This document shows, one piece after another, positions 25,771 through 37,192 of a DNA stretch of 64,000 nucleotides. Each line of letters opens with the position of its first letter. Within the stretch, counting starts at the first letter, position 1. The position numbers and the translations under genes were made by a program. The notes beneath the pieces were generated by a model, which worked only from the letters and a program-made list of their open reading frames with translations, was not told the DNA's origin and made no database searches. The DNA comes from Scylla paramamosain (Eukaryota > Arthropoda > Malacostraca > Decapoda > Portunidae), in assembly GCF_035594125.1 (NCBI RefSeq), contig NC_087191.1, positions 8,346,967 to 8,410,966 on the forward strand, written 5' to 3'.

Positions 25771-26582
25771 TGTTGCTGTCATTTTTATTACTCCTTCCTC
25801 ACCCATTCACTAGTCAGGATAAGATAGATGGTGGAAATGGTGAGTTAGATAAATAAAGGAAGAACAAAGACAGCTGGATTAAAAAGTAAAGAATAAAAAG
25901 GAGACAGAAAAATAAATAAAGAATAATAGTTAGATTAGGAAAAAAAAAAATCAAAAGGTGGAGTTATAGAGAGAGCGAGCATGAGAGTGAGAGTGAGAGA
26001 AGGAATAGGAAGAGAGAAACAATAAGAACAGCTGGCTAGATAAGTAAACAAAAAATAACAAGTTAATATTTTGAGTTCCAGGTTGTTATAGAGTGCAACA
26101 CACCTCATAATAATACTTTACCTCTAAGCATCACAGTATTACCGCTAACCACCACAAAATACAGGTACACAGGTTACGTGGGAGATGAAAACTGACTCAA
26201 CCGTATAGGGGTACAAAAATATGATGGTGATTATGACAAGATTAATAAGTATCACAATGCAGTCATGGCCATTATTATTGCTAGGATAGTGAGGGATAAC
26301 AGGGTACAAAAATATATATAATCTAAGGGTAATAGTGATTTGAAAGTGATAATGGGTAGCGAAAAAAATAATAATGAGTTTTATAGGGAGAAAAGCATGT
26401 TATGTAAAAATATGAGAATAATAACATAGAAAAAAGATATTATTAACTTTAGAAGGATTGAAAAAGTTAGAATATAAAGATTTGAGAATACTAACAGAGA
26501 AAATAATATTAATTTTGGAAGGATATAAGAAAAGGTTAAAATCTCTCTCTCTCTCTCTCTACATTCATTCTCTCTTCTATTT
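25771..26582 (-). other. 3' flank of zinc-finger gene 1
   Basis: No gene is seen. AT-rich; short repeats of AGAATACTAACAGAGAAAATAATATT-like sequence at 26410-26530. Probably minus-strand 3' UTR and beyond. Confidence 0.4.
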
Positions 26583-28301
26583 TCATCTTACTGTTTCCTT
26601 ATTCAATTTTTCCTTTTCTTCAGTCACTTCTTTCTTCATAATTAAATGTTCACTTTCTCTCTCTTCCACCTTTATTTTCTCTTCCTGTTCTCTTTCTCTC
26701 ATTTTCTCCTGATTCTCTGCTTCATCACTCATTTCCTTTTCCCCTGCACTTATTCTCTCCTCTTTTATCATATTGGCACTCCTTTCTTCCATATTCTCTT
26801 TCCTCACTCCATTTTCACTCATTTCCTTTTCTACATTTATCCTCTCCTCTTTCATCATTTCATCACTCATCTCACCATTAATACCCTCTTCTATATTATC
26901 TCTCATTTTCTCTCTTACACTTCTCTCCAATACTCCTACTACCTTATTCTTCCCTTCATCTTCACTGCTTTCCCCACTCACTTCCTCATCTTCACCCGAG
27001 CTTTCTGCGTCCCTAATTAGCACAGTGTCCTGAACAAGCAGACAAGTGTGGGGGACAAGGCCACTATGCTGAGGATACACTTGCCCACAGTCAATGCATA
27101 TAGTTAAGCTTTGGTCTGAGTGTATTAATCTATGCTGTGCTAGGAGAGATCGCCGACAGTACACTTTTCTGCATTCCTTACATTCGAATCTCCTCTCTAT
27201 TATCGCTTGTGTGTGTCTTGTAAGTGAGGTTTTGGCAGAAAAGGCTTTACCACACATCTCACAGCTTAGGTTCTCAGCAACGTGTGTTTTTCTGTGTGTC
27301 TGCAAGTCGTTTTTCGTCGGCAGAATTTCGTCGCATGTAACGCACTTGAATTTTGTGGCGTTTGTGTGCACCATCATGTGCTTCTTGAGGGAGACTTTCT
27401 GGCTGAATGCTTTGCCACACACCACGCATCTGTGCTTCCTGATGCCACTGTGTGTCTGGAGGTGAGTGTCCCGCGCCCCCTTCTGCGTAAAAGCCTTGCC
27501 GCACTCCTCACATGCGAAGTTTTTCACCCCTGCATGGATGAGCATGTGCGTGTTCAGCGTGCTCTTCTTGCCAAACACCTTGCCACACACCTCACACTTG
27601 AAGACACGTGCCTCTGGGTGTGAGAGCATGTGCTGAGCCAGGCCGGTCTTGTGGGTGAAGGTGTCCCCACACACCTCACATGCAAATGTCCTGTCATGCC
27701 TGTGAGTGGAGAGGTGCTTGGTTAAGTTGTAGCGCTGGGAGTAACTGGTGCCACACTCCTCACAATGGTACTTCTTGATCCCTGTGTGAATAATTTCGTG
27801 CTTGGTGAGGTTGGAGCGCCGTGCAAATGCCTTGCCACACGCCTTGCACACGTAGTTCCTCTCCCCAGTGTGGACGACCCGGTGCTTATCCAGGCTGCTC
27901 TTCACTGCGAAAGTCTTGCCGCACTCCTCGCACCTGTGGTTCTTCTCGCTGGAGTGCGTGAGGCGGTGAGCAGTCAGTGTGCTCTGCTGGGTGAAGGCTC
28001 GGCCACACACCTCACACTTGTAACGTTTCTCCCCGGTGTGAATCAGGATGTGCTTGTTCAGAGTGCGTTTCTCAGTGAATAGTTTGCCGCACTCTGCACA
28101 CTTGAATTTCTTTATCCCAAGGTGTATCAGCATGTGTTTCTTGAGACTGCCTCCCTCTGTCAGCCTCTTGCCGCACACTTCACACTCATACCTCTTGATT
28201 CCAGCATGACTCAGCTTGTGTTTCCTGTATGTCCGTTTGTTATTCATCACCTTCCCACACTCCTCACACTCCAACACTGCCACTTGCCTCACCTCACTCA
28301 T
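26583..28301 (-). CDS. C2H2 zinc-finger protein 1 (15 fingers, acidic tail)
   Basis: A single exon that probably encodes a nuclear DNA-binding protein. Fifteen consecutive C2H2 units fill residues ~10-425 (CEECGK/CEVCGK starts, H-x3-H ends, TGEK-type linkers in several). Finger 13 lacks its second His (RHTQAIIERRF). The fifteenth (CIDCGQVYPQHSGLVPHTC) ends H-x-C instead of H-x3-H and is followed by LLVQDTVL. The last ~150 residues are Glu/Lys/Ser-rich and strongly acidic. The Met of MSEVRQVAVLECEECGK is chosen over one 6 codons upstream because the paralogue at 34463-36109 starts MSELRQV at the same place. Strong similarity in finger order, and the same degenerate fingers, show the two arose by duplication. 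Target unknown. Confidence 0.92.
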   Translation of the reverse strand: MSEVRQVAVLECEECGKVMNNKRTYRKHKLSHAGIKRYECEVCGKRLTEGGSLKKHMLIHLGIKKFKCAECGKLFTEKRTLNKHILIHTGEKRYKCEVCGRAFTQQSTLTAHRLTHSSEKNHRCEECGKTFAVKSSLDKHRVVHTGERNYVCKACGKAFARRSNLTKHEIIHTGIKKYHCEECGTSYSQRYNLTKHLSTHRHDRTFACEVCGDTFTHKTGLAQHMLSHPEARVFKCEVCGKVFGKKSTLNTHMLIHAGVKNFACEECGKAFTQKGARDTHLQTHSGIRKHRCVVCGKAFSQKVSLKKHMMVHTNATKFKCVTCDEILPTKNDLQTHRKTHVAENLSCEMCGKAFSAKTSLTRHTQAIIERRFECKECRKVYCRRSLLAQHRLIHSDQSLTICIDCGQVYPQHSGLVPHTCLLVQDTVLIRDAESSGEDEEVSGESSEDEGKNKVVGVLERSVREKMRDNIEEGINGEMSDEMMKEERINVEKEMSENGVRKENMEERSANMIKEERISAGEKEMSDEAENQEKMREREQEEKIKVEERESEHLIMKKEVTEEKEKLNKETVR

Positions 28302-28319
28302 TGTAACGCCTCCACACAC

Positions 28320-28587
28320 ACACTTAAATCTTCCAGCGTGACAGTCAAGGTTAAATATCAGTCTCTACCACACTACTGAGTCTAGCATTGTCTACCATTA
28401 TCTACCACTACTTCCCATTCTCTCTCACCTCTCTTGATAGCCTAAATAGTCTCCTTGTGTTATAACAGGTACTTCCTTCTGTCCAGCCTGGGAGTAATGC
28501 TATTTTTTGCTTCTTCCTCTATAGTCTTCCAATCATGTCCAGCTGTGGGAAGAAAGAGTGCTCAGGTATTAGGCATGTTTCCTTGTG

Positions 28588-28624
<37 letters not shown>

Positions 28625-28673
28625 CCTTGTCTCTCCCATACCTTTCTTTCCCTTTATTTTTCTCTTCCTATCC

Positions 28674-28704
<31 letters not shown>

Positions 28705-28870
28705 ATGTGAAGTGGTGATGTATATTACGGTGAATGTGAAAATTTCTAAAGGGTTTTTATTGTGTATTTCAATGTATGGGTGTTTTGGTTATGTACTCTA
28801 TGTATATGGTGACCAAGCCTGTTCTCAGCATTGCATCAAAGATAGTTCAAATCACAATATAAAGCAAGTC
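28320..28870 (-). other. Upstream region of zinc-finger gene 1
   Basis: No coding signal. On the minus strand TTCTTCCCACAG at about 28545-28556 is a good acceptor that could open a 5' UTR exon. Two short CT runs (28590-28620, 28676-28702) are present on the plus strand. Confidence 0.35.
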
Positions 28871-29780
28871 AAGTAGTCTATCATATATTGGTGAGCTTTA
28901 TTGGCAAGAGGCACAACACTTCAACATGTCCCTTCATTATTAAGTGACTGGTAATGATTTGTTTAATTCACTGGTCATGGTAAGTCAGTATTTCATTTAT
29001 AAAGCCAAGAATTGCTGATGGCCCTTCCTGTCATGCCTTGATTCCTGGATTGTAGACCTAACAAACCTGATCCCTGTGTTTAGGTCCAACCTGGCCCAGT
29101 CTTTTGCCTAAACATTTTGCCTTCACAACTCACCTACACTCCAGGAAATACAGTGCCTAACATTTATGACCTGCAATTAAAACAAGTGAGTTACAACACA
29201 TGTGGTTAAAGCTTGATAAAAGTTTCATGCCAAACTCAAATTAATGCACAAAACTTATATTTGGAACAAGGAGAAACAGACTTTTTGTGCTTTCAAGAGT
29301 AAATAAGTTGTCATTTAAAATCTGAAGTCAAGAAAATAAATCAAATAAACTATATAATGAACTAATGTTTGGAATAAATTGAGAAACTTTTTTTTTCATT
29401 CAAGAGTTAAGTTAGTTGTCATTTAAAATCTGAAATCAAAACAAAAAATTAATCACAAAACAGAAAGATACAGTTTGTTCACAAATTTCTGTCAAACAAA
29501 TCATATGGAGCCATCAAGGTAATAATTACAATGAAAAGAGGCTGAGAGAAATTATTTTGAGTGGTCTGAAATCAAAACAACATACATTACTTATCACAAA
29601 CCAAACCAACTATGAGTAGGTAATGTTCGAAAATAAGAAGCTCAGAAAGTTTCGAGAATTCAAGAGCATGTGTATCAGGAATTATTTACAATCTGAAACC
29701 AAAACAACACATTATGAACAACACAAAAAATTAAAGTTTAGTATAACATTTCTATCAGGCAACAAATTAGATCATAAAGC

Positions 29781-29781
29781 A

Positions 29782-29865
<84 letters not shown>
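29781..29865. repeat. (AG)n microsatellite inside the array
   Basis: About 42 AG units within one array copy. Confidence 0.95.
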
Positions 29866-29869
<4 letters not shown>

Positions 29870-30099
29870 TTCATGCTCTTAAGAATAAATAAGTTGTCAT
29901 TTATAATCTGAAACCAAAATAACACATTAATCATAGCATAAAACGGTAATTAAAAAATCCTACTGGACAAATGAAATCACAAAGAAATTAGGGTAAATTT
30001 ATAGTTTAAGCCAATGTCCCCAATCTCTACCCACGGCCTCCCAATCCCTCAAGCAAGCTTGGGGGCCTGTGGGGAATGGGTTTTTTTTTGGGGGGGAGC

Positions 30100-30215
30100 C
30101 ATATACAAGTGATATATGGACTTAAAAAATCTAGGGAAATTTCCCCAAAATCTAGAGAAATGTAGGGAAATTTCCCTAAATCTAGGGAAATTCTCTATAT
30201 CTAGGAAAATACCCC
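30100..30215. repeat. ATCTAGGGAAATTTCCC tandem repeat
   Basis: Four to five imperfect copies of an ~18-base unit containing GGGAAATTTCCC palindromes. Confidence 0.8.
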
Positions 30216-30253
30216 AAACTCTCCCTCTCGCAATTTGACAAGACATTGAGAAG

Positions 30254-30299
30254 CACCTAACCTAACCTAACCTAAGCACCTAACCTAACCTAACCTGCC
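30254..30299. repeat. Short interstitial AACCT (TTAGG) telomere-like tract
   Basis: Seven AACCT/ACCTA units in two blocks separated by AAGC. (TTAGG)n is the ancestral arthropod telomere repeat. The tract also supplies the minus-strand donor GTTAGG of the ISXO2-like exon. Confidence 0.75.
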
Positions 30300-30591
30300 A
30301 CGCAGGAAGATGCGTTCCTTCCAGGAAAGTTCCTTTAAAGTCAGAAACGCTGAAGTTGCACTGCTTACTGCGCTTCTTTTTCGGCAGCTTGCGGTACCGG
30401 CCGCAATACCACACACGCCTGTCACTGCGCAGCTTACACGGCGTGTGGCACTCGGGACACTCGACTGCAGTGGGTAAAACGCCGTGTTCCCTCAAGAACT
30501 GGTAGCACAAGTCGTCTTTGCGGTGAAACGTAGCGATGAAGAGCCAATAATCAAATTTGCAACCAGCACAAGTAACGTCAACAGTACCCAT
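30295..30591 (-). CDS. ISXO2-like transposase N-terminal zinc-ribbon exon
   Basis: Ninety-nine codons from Met at 30591 (MGTVDVTCAGCKFDYW) to THLPAWQ, then a GTTAGG donor-like site. Two zinc-knuckle pairs are visible: CPECHTPCKLR and, after a spacer, VWYCGRYRKLP with KRSKQCNFSVSDFKGTFLEG. This is the usual N-terminal arrangement (FLREHGVLP, C-x2-C, CNFSVxxxKGTxxE) of ISXO2/IS1595-type transposase-derived proteins common in arthropods. The DDE catalytic part is not found downstream on the minus strand, so the gene is either a fragment or spliced to exons I cannot recognise. The Met 14 codons upstream is less likely. Confidence 0.65.
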
Positions 30592-30599
30592 GGCGGAAG

Positions 30600-31230
30600 T
30601 GACCGGAAGCGGTGTGCACACACCTGCCCGCACAGCTTATGGGTACTTATAGAGACATCCTATTGGTGCAACTCGTGGTGTTAAGTGGTGGTAGCACGTG
30701 ATTGGCCCGAGGAATTATAGACACAGTGACCCTATCCAGCAGCTACCCACAATTCAAAGCATTAAACAACTGAAGTTCAGGCAACAATACACCATTTATG
30801 TTTACCTGTGGACTTAGAAAAAGTTGAGAGCGCTGTGCATTCCCAGGCCTATTGTGGCGTTATTATTAATTTCCGACAAGTAGTGTAATCATTAGAAATT
30901 ATGTGAATAGTGAGAACAAAATGAGGTAGTTATTACCACGTAGTGTGTAATGGCTTAAACTATAATAATACCGAAATTAGCCAATGCGAGAGATTGTTTT
31001 ATACTTTCAAGAGTAAAACAAGACTAATTTACAATATGAAACCAAAACATCTCATTAATCCCAAACAAACATACTAAGGTCAAAGTGTCATCTCCCACCA
31101 CACACCCGAACACCAAGCCACAACACGTAAACATGACCCAATATGATCTTTCCTGACCCTCCCTCCTCCCGCCCGCTCCCCGATACCGCCTCACAACACA
31201 CACATCTCATTAATAACACGCTGATATAAC
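30600..31230. other. Non-coding, no feature recognised
   Basis: Beyond the end of the ISXO2-like segment and the resumed array I see only AT-rich unique sequence and a pyrimidine-rich stretch (CCTCCCTCCTCCCGCCCG) near 31160. Confidence 0.4.
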
Positions 31231-31232
31231 AC

Positions 31233-31330
31233 AGACTCTACCTGTATTGGCGTGTGTTTGACCTGTGCGGACGTGTGTGGGGGCGCGGCGTGCAGGGGAA
31301 CGGCGTGAGGGAGGGTATAAAGAAAGATAT
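31233..31330 (-). promoter_or_regulatory. Candidate promoter and first 5' UTR exon of zinc-finger gene 1
   Basis: On the minus strand a TATA-like CTTTATACC (about 31315-31323) precedes a GC-rich, CpG-containing stretch. This ends in CCAATACAG/GTAGAG, a good donor at 31233. Position and strand fit a first exon for the gene at 28301, about 2.9 kb away. Inference only. Confidence 0.35.
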
Positions 31331-33120
31331 GAGGGGAATGGTTTAAAGGGAAGGTTTAAAGGTACCAACTTGCTGCTGTGACAATAACAAACCCGCGCGC
31401 TGTTGCCAGTTCGTCTTTTACTAGTTTTGTTTATTTATTTCTTTTTTGTTTTTCATGATAAAAAAATATATAAAATTTAATAATGTAAAGTAAAAGTGGT
31501 CGTATTATCGACTTTTCTTATGTATTTCATCATTTCTTGAGGCAATAACAGAGTGCTGTTGCCATGATATTTTACTGGTCTTATTTATTTGGCTTTCTTG
31601 GTGGCTAATGATTGAAAAGGACATGAAAACTACTCTCTCTAATTATATGAAATAAAAGTGATCTTAAAGTCTACTGCTTTTATCCATTTGCTTCCTGTCT
31701 GAGGTAAAAACATACTTGCGCGGTGTTGCCATATCTTATTTTACTAGTCTGATTTATTTATTTATATTTTTTGTTCCCGATGATCGAAAAGTTTATGACG
31801 AAATACTCCTTTTCATAACATAGAATAAAAAGGATATCAGATACTTCAATATACGTACCTAATTACCTGATTCATTAATTTTCTCATCACACTTATTTTT
31901 CCACTTGCAGACTGATTTCCTTGTATTTTAATAGTTATACCTGGGAAGGAACATAATTGCTACTATTACTACTAGTACAATCTCTCGCCTTTCCTGCATC
32001 TCCTCACTTTCAGATCGATTACCTCGTATATTTCAATGAAAAGTCCTGGGAAAGAATGCAACAACTACTACTATAACTAGACTACCATCAATACTATTCA
32101 AAAACGATTACTACCATTACTACCCCTCCCGACACAAGGAGAGCCAACCAAACACGCATCACTTTCCATTCTTTAATCACGTCACACTGAACACAAGAGG
32201 CAAATGACACATGAATATTAAAATGTACAAATAATATCTTTTACGTAGATTTGTATTTGTTACCAGTCTAGTCTTGCATCCTACGCCTAGTTAAATTTTC
32301 CTGTTAATCTTTTCATTGTTATATTACATTTACCTTCCTTAACTAATAATATCTTTCACCAGGAATAATGATTACGAGAGTAGCGTATTTAGTTATAATC
32401 TATAGTTTTAGTTTCTAGTTAACTTTCTATGTAGTAATGAAGCTACATAATTTCAGTTATATATGATTTTTTTCCTAAACTTATCTTTCAACAGGAACAA
32501 ACAGTGAACAGAGTATTAATTTTGGCTTATCTAGTCTTATATTCTACCTGTACTTGCACTAACAAAGCTGCCCTAATATTTTTTTCACTGTTGACACATC
32601 ATTCCTTACGTAATACTAATAAATGCAATATACTTCACCAGGAATAATGATAAACAGTGACCAAAGCATTAATTACCAGTCTGGTCTTGTATTCTACCTG
32701 TACCTTCACTAACCTAACCTACTAATCTTTTCACTTCTATTCATCACATTCACTGCACCAACATGTCCACCTTCATTACATCCTTGCCTTAATCTCTTAC
32801 TTTTTCACCTCATATCACCTCTCGTAGTCAATCCCTCTGGTAATCTTTTCACTTTTAATGACTTGGCACCAATATTTTCACTTGCATTTCATCATTCTTG
32901 CCTTATTCATCTCTTACTGTTCACCTTAAGCTTCCACATTAAAATACAGTCATGTCTCAGCCGCTCAACGACTCTTGAAGCAATGCCTCCCTGTCTCTTT
33001 TGTAATCAGTGTGAAGACGAGTGTTGGCAAGGCTGTTTCAGTGTCTTATGAAGGATACAGGATATACATTAATGTTTCTGTATATTTGGCTGGGTATACA
33101 TTAGTTAGCTGGTTGAATTT
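31330..33120. other. Intergenic AT-rich DNA
   Basis: No gene is seen. Repeated phrases such as GTCTTGTATTCTACCTGTACCTTCACTAAC (32525-32710) and GATTGATTTCCTTGTAT (31910, 32020) suggest an old tandem duplication of roughly 110 to 160 bases. Confidence 0.45.
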
Positions 33121-33159
33121 GCACTGAGGTTACTACTGTTTCTACTACTACTGTTGTTA

Positions 33160-33304
33160 CTATTACTACTACTACTACAGATTTCTACATAACATTTGGA
33201 ACCATGATGTTACAAAGAATTATCACTACTACTACTACTATTACTATTATTACTACTACAAATTTCTACATAACATTTGGAACCACAATATTACAAAGGG
33301 TAAA

Positions 33305-33336
<32 letters not shown>

Positions 33337-33435
33337 TAATAACTCAAGATTACTACGACTATTATTATTACAACTGATGCTTACTTCTACATAGCATTTG
33401 AAATCACAATACTACACACCTTAATGCATAAAGGT

Positions 33436-33478
<43 letters not shown>

Positions 33479-33480
33479 CG
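33160..33480. repeat. TTTCTACATAACATTTGGAACC repeats with (CTA)n
   Basis: Three copies of a TTCTACATA(A/G)CATTTG unit spaced 70 to 130 bases, each followed by CTA/TTA triplet runs. The last run is 33434-33478. Confidence 0.8.
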
Positions 33481-33564
33481 TATTACAATCTAAAAAAAAT
33501 AAAAAATTACAACTATATTTCAACACTACAAACAACACAATGAAACAAATAAACCAAAAGCAAG

Positions 33565-33618
33565 CAAACAAACAAACAAACAAACAAACAAACAAACAAA
33601 CAAACAAACAAACAAACA
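33565..33618. repeat. (AAAC)n microsatellite
   Basis: About 13 units of CAAA/AAAC. Confidence 0.93.
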
Positions 33619-33913
33619 GACACACCACTGACAACCATTTCACTGTATGAACAAATTGCATGACTCACTGTTGAAAAAATAAACAAACACAACAGAAAGA
33701 AAACAAAATAGATTAAAAGTAAAGTGAAAATAAATAAACAAAAAAAATTGCTGTATTAAAAAAAAAAAAAATAAAAAAAAAAATAAATGAATAAAAACAC
33801 ATTCACTAGGAAAAACGTATGCAAAAAAAATTGACTTATGATTAAAATTAATACAAATATACAATTGAGACTTGAATAAACCACAATGTGAAAAAAAAGG
33901 AAAAAATGTTAAG

Positions 33914-34144
<231 letters not shown>

Positions 34145-34462
34145 CACTCTCCCTCTTGGTCACTATTCTTACAAGTATTCTTAATTTATATTTCTAACAC
34201 CACTATCACAGAAGCCAAAAATATATACAGCACCGGTGTATGAAAGAAATACAACACTTAAGGGGGGGGGAGGGGGTGTTGTATGTTGTATTAATCTATT
34301 CTTATTTTTTACTCCTTTATTTTCCTTCTTTTATATTCAGTTCATCAGTTTTCTGTATGATTAAACTATTATATTATTTTTTTTTGCTTCTTCATTCTCT
34401 TTCTTTATTATTCAGTTTATTTTTCTTCTTCATCATTCACTTGTATTCACTTTTCCTTATTT

Positions 34463-36109
34463 TTATTCGCTTACTCCTGTTTCCTCTCCTTCTTCCTGTC
34501 TTATTAGTTCTTCTCCTTTTCCTCCTTCATTCTCTTCACCATCACCCATTTCTTTCACTTTCCATTTCTCCTCACTCACTCCCTTCTCTTCCTCGTCCTC
34601 CTCCTCCTCCTCCTCATCATCATTATCACCATCACTATCATTCTTGCCTTCTTCTTTCTTTGCTACTAAATCCACACTCACTTTCTCCTCTCCTTCAGAA
34701 CCCTCCTCCTTTACCTTCCACTTCTCCTCCTCCTCCTCCTCCTCCTCCTGGTCATTCCCCTCACTCAATCTCCCATTACCAACACTCAGCTCTCCATCAC
34801 TAGCTCCCCCATCTGAGCCCCTCATGAGCACCGTATCCTGGACTAAGAGACAGGTGTGGGGTACAAGGCCATTCTGCATGGGGTACACCTGTCCACAGTC
34901 CACACAGCTCGTTAGGCTCAGGTCAGAGTGCAGGTGTGTGTGTTGAAGGAGGTCGGCGCGGTGACAGAACGCCTTGCCGCAAACCTCGCACTCAAACTTG
35001 CTCTGTCCAACTGTGTGGCGCAGAAGGGAGCTCTTGCAGGTGAATGTTCTGCCACAGTTTGCACACTCGCAGTCCTCCGCCGTGTGCGTCTGTTTGTGTG
35101 AACGTAGCTCCTTTTTCGACGGGAAGAGCTGGCCACATCTGACGCACTCGAACCGCCTCCCTTCATCATGTGTCAGGGAGTGTTTCTTCAGCGAGCTCTT
35201 CTGCGTGAACAGCTTGCCACACTTCTCACACTGGTGCTTGCGGATGTCCTGGTGCGTGAGGGCGTGGATGTCCCGCACCCCCTTCTGCGTGAAAGCCTTG
35301 CCACACACGTCACAGGAGTACTTCTTTATCCCTGAGTGAATCAGGAGGTGTTGGTTCAAATTGTTCTTCTTATTGAATCCCTTCCCACACACCTCACACA
35401 CATACTCCCTTGCGTCTGTGTGGCCAAGCATGTGCTGCCCCAACGCTGACTTCTGTATGTACGCCTTGCCACACACAGGACACACATAGTTTCTCTCGCC
35501 CGTGTGTGTCATGAGGTGCTTTCCAAGGTTACATTTCTGCGAGAAGCACTTGCCACACTCGTCACACTTGAATTTCTTGTAGCCAGTGTGGACGGCCGCA
35601 TGCTTGCTGAGGGAGGAGCGCAGACCGAACACTTTCCCACACTCCTGGCACTCGAACTTCCTCTCCCCCATGTGAAATGCAATGTGTTTGTTCAAAATGC
35701 TCTGTGCCGCGAATAGTTTCCCGCACATCTCGCACTTGAAGTTCTTCTCGGTGACGTGGGTGTACTTGTGAGCCGTCAGCGTGCCCTTCTCGGTGAACGC
35801 TCGGCCGCACACGTCACACTTGAACCTCTTCTCCCCGGTGTGTATCAGGATGTGCTTGGTGAGTGTGCTCTTGTCGGTGAACTGCTTGCCACACTCCCAA
35901 CACTCATGTTTCTTTATCCCTAAGTGGATGAGTCGGTGCTTCTTCAGACTGCCGCGCTCCGAGAACTTCTTGCCACACACCTCACACTCATGCTTCTTGA
36001 TGCCCGTGTGTGTGAACTTGTGCTTCTTGAGGTTCTGCTTGGAGCTCAGGACCTTGCCACACTCCTCGCACTCAAACTTGGTGATGCGAACTTGTCTCAG
36101 CTCACTCAT
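34463..36109 (-). CDS. C2H2 zinc-finger protein 2 (15 fingers, acidic tail)
   Basis: Tandem paralogue of the gene at 26583-28301 and likewise one coding exon. It starts MSELRQVRITKFECEECGKV and carries fifteen C2H2-like units to about residue 430, mostly CEVCGK/CDECGK type with H-x3-H. Finger 13 has lost its second His (RHTVGQSKF). The fifteenth ends HTC after CVDCGQVYPMQNGLVP, followed by LLVQDTVL, as in paralogue 1. The C-terminus is a Glu/Asp/Ser/Gly-rich acidic tail with EEEEEEEE and DNDDEEEEEEDEEE runs encoded by GAG/GAT repeats. The upstream in-frame Met (36145) is rejected because those codons lie in CA-rich 5' UTR repeat and are not shared. Probably a nuclear DNA-binding regulator; target unknown. 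Confidence 0.93.
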   Translation of the reverse strand: MSELRQVRITKFECEECGKVLSSKQNLKKHKFTHTGIKKHECEVCGKKFSERGSLKKHRLIHLGIKKHECWECGKQFTDKSTLTKHILIHTGEKRFKCDVCGRAFTEKGTLTAHKYTHVTEKNFKCEMCGKLFAAQSILNKHIAFHMGERKFECQECGKVFGLRSSLSKHAAVHTGYKKFKCDECGKCFSQKCNLGKHLMTHTGERNYVCPVCGKAYIQKSALGQHMLGHTDAREYVCEVCGKGFNKKNNLNQHLLIHSGIKKYSCDVCGKAFTQKGVRDIHALTHQDIRKHQCEKCGKLFTQKSSLKKHSLTHDEGRRFECVRCGQLFPSKKELRSHKQTHTAEDCECANCGRTFTCKSSLLRHTVGQSKFECEVCGKAFCHRADLLQHTHLHSDLSLTSCVDCGQVYPMQNGLVPHTCLLVQDTVLMRGSDGGASDGELSVGNGRLSEGNDQEEEEEEEEKWKVKEEGSEGEEKVSVDLVAKKEEGKNDSDGDNDDEEEEEEDEEEKGVSEEKWKVKEMGDGEENEGGKGEELIRQEEGEETGVSE

Positions 36110-36460
36110 GGTGCTGGTGTTCCTCAGGGTGCCACACACACACACACTAGGTTCTTCAGTTCAGACACAGGAAGTAGCCATGACAGCTCCCTCAGTGTTC
36201 CTTCTTCACTTTAGACATGAAAATTTGCCACAACACAGCTGTTTTAGTGTTCCTCAGGGCATGACACACCCTGGCTAGTTTAGACATGGAAAGTAACCCC
36301 AACACACCTTATTTAGTGTTCCTTCTTCAATTCAGACAGAGAAAGTAATTGTAACATGGTTCATTTAGTGTTCCTTCTTCAATTTAGACAAGGGAACAAA
36401 CCACAACACGGCTCATTTAGTGTTCATCGGAGCCACACACACACACACAGTACCTGAAGT
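36100..36460. repeat. ~68-base tandem repeat over the start region of zinc-finger gene 2
   Basis: About five copies of TTTAGTGTTCCTTCTTCAATTTAGACA followed by GGAAAGTAACCACAACAC. The first copy overlaps the start codon region (GTGCTGGTGTTCCTCAGGG), so the 5' UTR next to the ATG is repeat-derived. Confidence 0.78.
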
Positions 36461-36469
36461 TTACACATG

Positions 36470-36950
36470 GGACCTTGGTTATCAGTCCCTACCACAGCAC
36501 AGGTCACTAAACAGTCAGAACATTTCATAACCTTCACCAGAAATGCCCAAATTATCTTAGAAGCTGAATGAAAAATTAAACACCTTATATGCTACACCAG
36601 AAGTACATATATATATAAAAAAGGTCTTTGTACATAAACAAAAACCGCAAACACAGTCTTAATCCTGAACCACAAACATACAAAGCACTTTTTACTTTAG
36701 CTTAAACCCCCCAAAAATATCAATCCTGCACTAGAAACAAACAAACCAATTAACAAGTAAACTAAACACCAGAAAAACAGAGCCTTAATCCTAAACCAGA
36801 CACATACAAGACACTTTCCACCTAAACTAAAAAAATCTTAAAGCCTAAACCATAAACAAGCACTTCACACTTCACACTACAAATTACTGAAGTGTTTCAC
36901 AGGCTCAGTGAGAGGTGACAGAGACACTTAGAGACTCGCTTCCCACTCTC
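36470..36950. other. Intron or intergenic, AAACCACAAACA-rich
   Basis: No gene is seen. Repeats of CTTAATCCTGAACCACAAACATACAAA-like phrase occur at 36655, 36790 and 36840. Confidence 0.5.
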
Positions 36951-36958
36951 TGTCTCAC

Positions 36959-36988
36959 CTCACGCACTATTAACGTCTAACAAGGTGT

Positions 36989-37062
<74 letters not shown>

Positions 37063-37192
37063 TGTGTGTGTGTGTTATATGAAGCACCTCCTCCCTCCCT
37101 GCCTGGCCTGGAGGTGCTGATGTGTGGCTGTGTCTAGGGTGTCTTGTGCTGTTCTTCTCCCTGTGGTTCTCTCCCCTGGTCACCTCCAGTCC
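36959..37192 (-). other. Candidate 5' UTR exon of zinc-finger gene 2
   Basis: The acceptor CTTTTCCCACAG precedes 37192 and the donor GCGTGAG/GTGAGA follows 36959, on the minus strand. The exon would contain the CA/GT array 36990-37076. Non-coding in the frame of the zinc-finger start. Inferred from splice signals only. Confidence 0.35.

Larger units (their letters stand above)
30017..30978 (-). mobile_element. Candidate ISXO2/Merlin-related insertion
   Basis: This 962-base segment breaks the 140-base array and is flanked by the 8-base direct repeat AGCCAATG (30009-30016 and 30979-30986). It holds the ISXO2-type zinc-ribbon exon and an AACCT tract. Eight-to-nine-base target duplications are known for Merlin/IS1016 elements. 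I could not find matching terminal inverted repeats, so the call is tentative. Confidence 0.4.
29230..31075. repeat. ~140-base AT-rich tandem array, interrupted
   Basis: About five diverged copies of GAGTAAATAAGTTGTCATTTAAAATCTGAAATCAAAACAACACATTAATCAC-type sequence lie between 29230 and 30008. A further copy resumes at 30987-31070 (TTTTATACTTTCAAGAG ... ATATGAAACCAAAACATC). The intervening 30017-30978 is unrelated and looks inserted. Confidence 0.7.

Noticed and set aside
27094..28379. Plus-strand frames across the zinc-finger gene
   Set aside because: Antisense shadows of the C2H2 repeats, with periodicity matching the 84-base finger unit.
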